From NCBI GenBank assembly GCA_963556255.1, contig OY744609.1, positions 6,866,237 through 6,930,236 on the forward strand: a DNA stretch of 64,000 nucleotides. Reading direction: 5' to 3'. Positions 56,885 to 64,000 of this stretch are shown here, one piece after another. The position numbers and the translations under genes were made by a program. Each line of letters opens with the position of its first letter. Position 1 is the first letter of the stretch. This DNA is from Allolobophora icterica (lineage: Eukaryota > Annelida > Clitellata > Crassiclitellata > Lumbricidae). The notes beneath the pieces are model-generated. The model worked only from the letters and a program-made list of their open reading frames with translations. It was not told where the DNA came from and did no database searches.

Positions 56885-57640
56885 TTATTGAATCGCAAAC
56901 AAATTCCATACCAGACGGTATCACATAAAAGTAGGCATGCTGGTATCAATAGGACCTTTGGAAAGAACTATCGTTCCTCTGAATAGGTCCACTGGTTTCT
57001 TCATTTTACACTACGGCCTTCAGTTTTAACAATCATATAGGTTGGACATTTTTTACAGTGACAGTTATTGTAAACCACACATGCAATGTAGCCAGTGCAT
57101 TAGTTATTGAGCAATAATGCTCCAAGGCCACATTATTGGTGCTCAAAATGTCGTCTGCTCAGCTCAGCTCAGGTGCTGTTCAAATGACCTTCATCCGCAA
57201 CCAAATGCGAAGTGTTGTTGACGGGTAAGCCAAACAGATGAATAATTCGCCCAACATGCTTTATGCAGATGCGCTCAGAAACTCGGTCCTAGAATCAATT
57301 GAGTCACATATCATTCAAAGCATCGTGACCGGGCAAGTTTATGTTTTGAAAGAGTGTTTTATGTGACATAAAAGACCTCAGAAGACTTTGTGACGCGCAC
57401 TTTAGTCAACCTGTCCAATGTTTTTTACCCGGGCAAAATACATCGGGTGTGGCGCGTTGCGTGGGCAACTTATGCGTAAATGTGCACGTGTTGACATACT
57501 TGCAGGCCTTTTCTTATATCAGGTGAAATGAGAAATGGTAAATTTGATGTCATGTGGAGTCTTACAAAAAACAGAAAGCTGCTGGACGGTTAACGATTAA
57601 CTTATGTAGATGCCAGTGTGGCCATTGATACATAAAATGT
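56885..57640. other. intergenic, no supported feature
   Basis: Mixed-composition sequence without long frames or recognisable element ends. A short GCTCAGCTCAGCTCAGGTGC run lies near 57158. Confidence 0.4.
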
Positions 57641-57651
57641 CTGGTTATCAT

Positions 57652-58040
57652 GTTCATTCATTCATTCATTCATTCATTCATTCATTCATTCATTCAGAGG
57701 ACTCATATAGCGCTCCTCCGAGGTACCTACTCACAGGGGCGTCTATCATTGTCATTGGAGCAACTTTCCCTTTCCCCCTCTTCTTCCCCTTCCCCTCCCC
57801 CTAAAATGGTGGTACACGCACTGACAGATCTTCCCCCCCCTATTTTTTGATGGAGCATTTGCTCCAAGGTTTCTATGGTGTAGACACCCCTGCCTACTCA
57901 GAGACGCTCCCAGCCCAACTCCGACACTGAAGAACAGTTTTGTGTGTAGACTTATGTATGCAGCTAAACGCCTCTGATGAATCTATCTATGATTGGCGCT
58001 GTATAAATCTGTGATCACAATTACAGTTACGCAAACATTT
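57652..58040 (-). pseudogene. LINE 3' tail with (ATGA)n end, split by a MITE
   Basis: Plus strand (ATTC)n, then CATATAGCGCTCCTCCGAGG and CTACTCA, continues after the MITE with CTACTCAGAGACGCTCCCAG. This is the shared LINE tail in reverse complement. A second tail-like block, GGCGCTGTATAAATCTGTG with an ATTACAGTTACG run, lies at 57993-58032 in the plus direction. Confidence 0.65.
57734..57892. mobile_element. hAT-like MITE, 159 bp, intact copy
   Basis: Left end CAGGGGCGTCTA, right end reverse complement CAGGGGTGTCTA, one mismatch in 12. Flanked by perfect 8 bp duplications CCTACTCA at 57726-57733 and 57893-57900, the hAT signature. Interior is pyrimidine-rich with a GGAGCATTTGCTCC palindrome. 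Inserted in a LINE tail. Confidence 0.92.
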
Positions 58041-58044
58041 AGAT

Positions 58045-58700
58045 AGCGCATTTTGAAATCTCTAAGCGGCGCTGAGACATGGCTATCTGACAGACGGAGA
58101 AGGGTTAGAGCTGAGCCATAAAAAATGCCTCTTGAGCTGTGTCTAGTTGTACAGTTCAAATTTAAAAAAAAATCTTTTGTTTAATTAAGCGCCTGTTAAC
58201 CGCACTGCGCTGTACAGTGAACATACATATAGTAGAAACGGCAGCCACGCAGGGCGTAAACATACATGTATACAGTAGAAGCACATGATAACAGTTTTAC
58301 AGGAGTCGAATATAACTGTTTATAAACGGCAGCCACCAGGGCGCCAATCACGGCCTACTATTCATTTTACCATTTGGCCATAGGGTAGACTGTTCGAGAA
58401 GGATAGATAGTCCTGTGTGGTCATAGCTGCCAAATCCAAAGAGTTAAGCCAAACTTTAAACAGTAAACCAAAAGGCATAGAACATGAAGCTATCTGTCAA
58501 CGGCAATCCGTTGGATGGGTTCCACGTGTGTGCGAGGGCCCGGCGCTGGCGACTATTCTAGTTTGATGAGCATTGTTTTGCTAACTGCCGTAATATTTTA
58601 GTTTTTAATGACATTCAATAACATGTTGGCTAGTACAGAAAACTCCTCTGATAAGTTTGCTCTTTTGAGCGCCGTTATATCATGTTCAATCCAGCGTGAA
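58045..58700. other. intergenic, no supported feature
   Basis: Two partial matches to one another (ACGGCAGCCACGCAGGGCG near 58238 and ACGGCAGCCACCAGGGCG near 58325, each next to ACAGTAGAA/ATAACTG sequence) suggest an old local duplication. Nothing coding. Confidence 0.4.
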
Positions 58701-58714
58701 TAAGTTGGTGCCCC

Positions 58715-59221
58715 CAGGGGCGTCTATCCCCCCTCATTGGAGCAACGTCCCTCTCCTCCTCTTCTTCCCCCTCCCCGTTACTTCCCCCCTAAAATGGTGA
58801 AACACACACTAACAGATCTTCCCCCTCCTATTCCTTGGATGGAGCATTTGCTCCAAGGTTTCTATGGTGTAGACCAGTGGTTCTTAAACTTTTTCAAGCT
58901 AGGGCCCGGCACCACGTGTATTGTGCTTTTCGCGGACCACTAGTGGCAAGCGCGGGATCGGAACCTGAGGATACGCACACAAAATAGGGGGGATTCAAGG
59001 GTTTTGCTGCTAAAGTTGTTAAACCAAACTAAATCGATTTTTACAATGTACATTATCATGATGTGATTCCCAGTTTCACATTATTTCTGAAGTATTTTTC
59101 ATATATCATTGATGTTTTATCCAAAAATTGAAAAATTATGAATTTTAAGGACTGTTTCACGGACCGGTGACCACAGCTCCGCGGACCACCACTTTAAGAA
59201 CCCCTGGTGTAGACGCCTCTG
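58715..59221. mobile_element. second copy of the same MITE, split by another MITE
   Basis: Left part 58715-58874 is closely similar to 57734-57892. The right end resumes at 59207-59221 with the end TAGACGCCTCTG. Flanks GGTGCCCC and GGTGCCAC are an 8 bp duplication with one mismatch. Confidence 0.88.
58875..59206. mobile_element. hAT-like MITE nested in the previous one, 332 bp
   Basis: Starts CAGTGGTTCTTAAACTTT and ends with ACTTTAAGAACCCCTG, imperfect terminal inverted repeats of a very widespread hAT type. Perfect 8 bp duplications GTGTAGAC flank it at 58867-58874 and 59207-59214. It interrupts the outer MITE 12 bp before that element's right end. No transposase. Confidence 0.92.
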
Positions 59222-59372
59222 GGTGCCACGTGCGTAGCGTAAGATTGTATACGATCACGATTCAATTACAAATACAGCTATAATTGGCATCAGAAACAGG
59301 CATTTCCGTATTAGTACTAATTGTAATTTTCAGCTGTAAGAAGGAAAGATTGTACTTGTAATTGCAAATTTA

Positions 59373-59660
59373 TATGGCGCCACTTCTAGAGACTCATCAG
59401 AGGCGCTCCCGACCTAACACAGTAAAACCACCATCAAACAGAATGATCTTCAAGCGCTTATGGAAAAGAGACCAAGAGAGATTGAGGAGTTTCAGGTCGC
59501 AGGTTGTTAGGAAACTCATTCCATGAGGATGGGGAGACCGCAGCAAAACTTCCATGCTGGACCGTGGAAGTTCGGACCGGTGCAACAATCAAGTCGCATT
59601 GCGTGGCAGAGCAGAGAAATGCATGTATGACTGAATGTATGCATATGAACACTTATACTA
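59373..59660 (-). pseudogene. LINE 3' remnant
   Basis: Minus strand encodes GSFAAVSPSSWNEFPNNLR and, in another frame, HKRLKIILFD, before the tail (plus strand TATATGGCGCCACTTCTAG, then CATCAGAGGCGCTCCCG). Same family as the copies at 35 and 41 kb, frameshifted. Confidence 0.7.
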
Positions 59661-59734
59661 CGGGGTTTTAAACCTCGCAACGGTGCACGTGGTAACCGTC
59701 TACATGACAGATCTAAAAGGTGCGTCTTAAGATG

Positions 59735-59935
59735 AGCTAAAAGCTCAAACTTAGCTGAAAATGTTTTCTGAGCTGAAAACGTGTCCTGAGCTGAAAATGT
59801 TTTCTGAGCTGAAAATGTTTTCTGAGGTTAAAATGTTTTTTTGAGCTGAAAACGTTTTCTGAGCTTAAAAAATTTTCTGAGTTCAAATGTTTTTGAGCTC
59901 AAACTGTTTCTAAGCTGAAAACGTGATGCTCCATT
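59735..59935. repeat. minisatellite of about 20 bp, 9 copies
   Basis: Unit GAGCTGAAAATGTTTTCT repeated with small changes (AACGT, GTCC, TTAA variants). Contains AGCT palindromes in most units. Confidence 0.88.
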
Positions 59936-60194
59936 AAAACACGATTCTTGTAAGGGAACCCTTTCAATGGCCGTATTTCGATTGAATATGACCTAAATGT
60001 CAGTCGATGAGGGTATACGATAGACCACGTAAGTCACACCTCAGTGCACCACAGTAGAACAACCAGATCTTTGCCTTCTCCCGCTCGTCCTACGCAACGA
60101 TGTCAGCTGTGTTTTTACTGCTTCGTAAACTTAGCTACGCCCCAGACAGAAAGAAAAACAGACTTATTGTTATATGGCATGAATCGGTTAAGAA

Positions 60195-60500
60195 GTAAAG
60201 AATTAATGGGTGGGTGAATGGATGGGTTGGTGGATGGATGGGTGAAAGGATGGATGAATTAAGGGTAGATGGCTGGTTGGCTGGCTGGCTGGGTTGGTTG
60301 GTGGGTGGATGGGCAGGGCTGGTGGATGAATAGATGGATGAATTACTTGGTAGATGGTTAGTTGGTTTGCTGGATGGGTGGGTGGGTGTGTGTGTGGATT
60401 GATTGTTAGATGGATTTTTTGGGTGGAGGGCTCGATTGTTAGAGGGGGTGTGCAGGTGGGTCATTGGTGGGGGTTAGATGGATGGGGTGAGGGAGTTAGG
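60195..60500. repeat. GGAT/GGTT tetranucleotide repeat
   Basis: G/T-rich imperfect repeat of GGAT, GGTT and GGCT units; the Pro/His/Ser-rich minus-strand frame is a product of it. Confidence 0.88.
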
Positions 60501-60989
60501 GAGGGATAGATGGGTGAATAAATGGTGCATCTGTTATGGAGACACAAAAATTCCTTGAAATCATCTAGTTCAATAAGAATACCCTGCAATGCATGGACAG
60601 TCAACGCCGTTCTGTTTTGACAGCTGTAATGGGAATTTATTGCTTGAGTAGAGAAGCTGTCGATTTCGTCAACGACTCGATAAAGGCCAAGTTGGTTCAA
60701 TAGCTTTTCCGACATATATTTTATATATATATGTTGTCCAAATGTGAACGTTTAGAGTGTCCAAAGGAAAGTTAGAAAGTTAGAAAGTTCAAAATTGACC
60801 TAAAAGAGCTTCATAAACATTTACATTCTGTACACACTGAATACACGTTTAGCAACAGGGTGCTAACTATTAGCACTAGCGTATTGTTAGCTTGCCCATG
60901 TTTAATATTCTCATTTGAATAGGAATGTCTCTCAAGGTCATATTAGATTTCACATAGGCTGCACTACACCGAACGAGAACGTTACAATT

Positions 60990-61400
60990 GCCTTGATACA
61001 TACACACATACATACATACATACATACATACATACGTACGTACGTACATACATACATACATACATGCATGCATACATACATACATACATACATACATACT
61101 TACATACATACATACATACATACATGCATGCATACATACATACATATATACATACATACATACATACATACATGCATGCATACATGCATGCATACATACA
61201 TACATACATACATACATACATACATACATACATACATACATACATACATACATACATACATACATACATACATACATACATACATACATACATACATACA
61301 TACATACATACATACAGCAACAACAACAATAACAACAACAGTAACAACAACAAAAACCAAAATAATAATAATAATAATTATTATTATTATTATTTTTTTT
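60990..61400. repeat. (CATA)n microsatellite followed by CAA and AAT runs
   Basis: About 325 bp of CATA with CATG and CGTA variants, then ACAACAAC, AATAAT and a T run. All open frames here are repeat products. Confidence 0.95.
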
Positions 61401-61499
61401 TTTTGCCCCGAGGTATACAGGATCCCTCAGGGACTTGAATATTAACTAAAATGGAAATAAAGTGTCCGGAATGGCCCTATTCATCTATCTCTATAATTA

Positions 61500-61507
61500 T
61501 CATTATA

Positions 61508-61573
<66 letters not shown>

Positions 61574-61582
61574 ATAAGGCGT
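61500..61582. repeat. (ATT)n microsatellite
   Basis: Pure ATT for about 65 bp, flanked by ATTATC variants. It could be an old LINE/SINE tail, but no matching tail sequence adjoins it. Confidence 0.9.
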
Positions 61583-61589
61583 TGACAAT

Positions 61590-62150
61590 CCAACGCTTCA
61601 ATGCAGTTGCTTTCCGCAGCACTTTCTATCTACCAGAACCTGACGAATGGTGGCCTAAAAAATAATAATCTCTGAGAGATAACTCTGCATTACGGAGTCT
61701 CAGACTTTGTTAACCATCGTGCGCATGGGTTTCCCATCCTATCTAAACACTTTTATAAACATTCCCTGTCTTAGTGGAATGGTCTTCTCCTGGACACTGA
61801 CCTGATTACGACTTGGTTTTGATGCACCATCGGTTGATGACCTATACATTAGACAGCGACGCAAAAGAGGTTGCTTAGTAATGGAATCCACACGGATGAA
61901 TTATGGGAAGATGATGACGTCGATATCATTTTTTTCTAAATAACTAAGGAGTAAGTACGTAATTTAGTAAGTAAGTAGACTTTTGCCAATGTAAGACAAA
62001 CGCTGACTTCTTCTTACACAATATACGGTTGCTTTACCTGAACCGATCTATTTTTACTCCATTTTATTCTATTATGTTCTATTATATTTCAGTATATTCT
62101 ATTGTATTATAATATATTATATGCTATTATATTCTACTAAATTCTATTAC
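61590..62150. other. intergenic, simple repeats at the right end only
   Basis: No frame or element end recognised. 62045-62150 is a degenerate TTCTA pentamer run similar to 42536-42760. Confidence 0.4.
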
Positions 62151-62315
62151 GGCCTGTGAGGGTCGCAGGTTCGATTCTACCTCAATTCACTGAGTAGCGA
62201 CTTTGGACAAGATGCTCACCTACAGTTGTCCAGTGCTCGTGAATAGGCTGGTGCCCTGCGCTTGGCCTTCGAATGGCGCTGTAGAAGTTTGGAGATTGAG
62301 ATTACGATTATGAGG
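62150..62315 (+). mobile_element. probable SINE remnant of a second type
   Basis: A box B-like GGTTCGATTCT near 62172 is followed by TGAGTAGCGACTTTGGACAA and ends with a LINE-like tail GGCGCTGTAGAAGTTTGGAG and a degenerate GATTACGATTA run. Box A is not clear because the head is replaced by TTCTA-type simple repeats. Body sequence differs from the SINEs at 1.5 and 37.4 kb. Confidence 0.45.
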
Positions 62316-62815
62316 CAGTGGCAAACCAGAACTGACCTGAAAGTATTGGCTAGTCCTCTATCTGCAGTTGTACAAAAGTTCTACCACCGAAGCGGCCCTA
62401 GCAATAGTATTTACCATCTCTTACTGATTTTATTGGACATCAACATAAAATCTCTCGCAACAGCTGCCAGTTCTAACGGACGGGAGCGCCACTTTATGCT
62501 TCCACGGCTGAACCATGCTGTACAAGACATGAGAATCTTTGAATTACAGTCGTAACTGGAAACACCTTGACGACTTTTAGCACAATAGCTCGTGTGTTCA
62601 GCGTTGCGTGATGAAGTAATAAAGTCAGCGGATTTGGAAGAAATGTTAATTCGCCCGAGGTTGTAAAATTCGCAAACAATTTAAGCATATTTATTTATTG
62701 AAAGTCTTGAGAACAGACTGGCAGCCTGGCAGACAGGCAGACTGACAGTTAGAGGACACATAGAGAGACGCAATAAGAGACGGTCAGATTTGCATTTAGC
62801 CAGTTAACGGATAGC

Positions 62816-63139
62816 CTACATACTACCTTTGCAAATATAACCTATACAATCGTTGTTAAAGAGTCTTAGTGAATAAAAAGATCGGGAATGCTCCATAGCT
62901 GTTCTTGTATTAGGAGCTTGTATGCAGTAGTCGATTCGGGAGCAAACCAGCGTTGTAAAAACAGATGATGAGACAGATCGTCGAACAGCCCTCAGACGCC
63001 TTAAGTGGAAGTAGGAAACACGTGTGAGGTTGGAGATGTGATCTTTGAAGGAGAGAGCTATCAAGCGTAACACCCAGGTCACGAACACTTTATGGAAAGG
63101 AGTAGTGTGGAAAGATTTCCGAGAGGAGGGTGAAATCAA
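62816..63139 (-). pseudogene. CR1/L2-like LINE fragment
   Basis: Minus strand gives FKDHISNLTRVSYFHLRRL and SSSVFTTLVCSRIDYC, the segment after the reverse transcriptase that also appears at 41.2 kb (HISKLTRTSYFHL). 5' and 3' parts are missing or shifted. Confidence 0.75.
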
Positions 63140-63232
63140 TATTCACTGTCTTATGCATACACAAATCTACTTGATAGAAGGCAGAACTCGTTTCGATTAA
63201 CCTCCTAGTCCTTACTAGTCTTGATTGAGCTG

Positions 63233-63629
63233 CAGGGGCGGCGCTACACCAGGGCAAATGCCCTGGTAAAAAGCCTTTGCCCTGGTCGATGCCCTGCCAG
63301 AATTTTTCCTCTGTCGAGAATTTGTTCGAGCATATTTGTTATATCCTGAGATATAAATTCACTTAATTCACTGAAATGTTAAAATTTGCTTTACAAATGT
63401 CAAAAAGCGTTCAGCTTCCGGGGGGCTTCGCCCATCTGACCTCCTGACTATAGACAAAAATAAAATAGTGCTGGGGCGATTTATGACAAGCACGGTGGCG
63501 CGATCTTATAATATGGTTACCATTTAAGCTCGCGCCACCGCGCTCTCCATAAATCGCCCTCTGCGCTGGTTACTTGTATGACTGCCCTGGCTATGCTCTG
63601 GTTACAAAAACTGTCTGGCGCCGCCACTG
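63233..63629. mobile_element. hAT-like MITE, 397 bp
   Basis: Left end CAGGGGCGGCGC and right end reverse complement CAGTGGCGGCGC, one mismatch in 12. Flanks TTGAGCTG and CTAAGCTG match at 6 of 8. Interior has several GCCCTGG/CCAGGGC palindromes and a GGTGGCGCGA/TCGCGCCACC-like inverted pair near 63494 and 63532, so it can fold extensively. No ORF. Confidence 0.8.
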
Positions 63630-64000
63630 CTAAGCTGACTGTTAACTAAGTATATACTTGTTCTACTGCGCATGTCAATCCTATCCTTTGATTCGGATAT
63701 CTCAATGCCGAATCTATAAACAATTAAGATCAATCGTCTGTCTAAGCTATTATTGACTTGGGTTCGAATAGGGTGCTTTGCAGTTTGACTGAGTAGTACG
63801 GGTGAATAATCTTGCAAATCTTATTTGTATATTGTTTATTTGAGTTTTGGTTTCCGGTGTTGAGTGCGGGTTCCTCTCACTGTTGTTGGTTTTCGGTCGT
63901 TTCGATTGCCGTGAGCAATAACTGTCCACTTGCTGGGATCATGTCTATGACTCATGCATGCCAAGTAGTTAAGAATTGTTGTTCTATTGTCTGTATGGAA

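Noticed and set aside
60461..60715. Minus-strand frame starting MSEKLLNQLGLYRVVDEID
   Set aside because: The first 60 codons look protein-like, but no splice partner, homology or further exon is seen, and the frame runs into simple repeats. Kept out for lack of support.
62262..62555. 97-codon plus-strand frame
   Set aside because: Begins within a SINE/LINE tail remnant and shows no recognisable domain.

Overview
The window is animal nuclear DNA, most likely from a marine invertebrate; I cannot name the phylum. Evidence: every protein-coding segment I trust is split by introns with GT-AG sites, microsatellites and non-LTR retrotransposon tails are abundant, a tRNA-derived SINE is present, and several short hAT-type inverted-repeat elements lie between genes.

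The left 47 kb is dominated by one minus-strand gene, read right to left. It encodes a tandem string of von Willebrand factor A (vWA) domains. I can place 22 domains (D1 at 46.9 kb to D22 at 0.6 kb), each built from the same three exons: exon A of 226 bp with the DxSxS metal-site motif, exon B of 301 bp with the metal-site Thr and Asp, and exon C of usually 169 bp with the end of the domain and a Thr/Ser-rich linker. Intron phases are the same in every unit, and each three-exon module starts and ends in phase 1, so modules can be gained or lost without breaking frame. The 65 exons in view join into one open frame of about 5,070 codons. Neither the start (signal peptide) nor the stop is visible, so the gene runs off the left edge and its 5' end is unresolved on the right.

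D3 to D19 (6.3-32.9 kb) form a nearly uniform tandem array of 17 units with a period of about 1.58 kb, introns included. Inside it are a two-unit higher-order repeat (about 3.17 kb) and a run of three almost identical units. All 17 array domains carry two extra cysteines, one in exon A and one in exon B, and all five flanking domains lack both. This looks like a new disulfide that arose once and was amplified. D1, D2 and D20-D22 are diverged and are spaced by larger introns holding transposon debris.

The first intron in view (39.4-46.7 kb) contains trinucleotide and GTAT microsatellites, a broken CR1/L2-like LINE and a pentamer satellite of about 4 kb (GATTA/GATCA) that stops some 17 bp from the splice donor of exon A of D1.

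From 47 kb rightwards I see no host gene that I would defend. The region holds a 305 bp hAT-like MITE, a 3.5 kb LTR-retrotransposon derivative (47.9-51.4 kb) with a single long gag-like ORF and a left LTR that is inverted relative to the right one, LINE 3' remnants, microsatellites, a 20 bp minisatellite and nested hAT MITEs with clear 8 bp target-site duplications. The SINEs and the CR1/L2-like LINEs share the same 3' tail, which suggests that the LINE mobilises the SINE.
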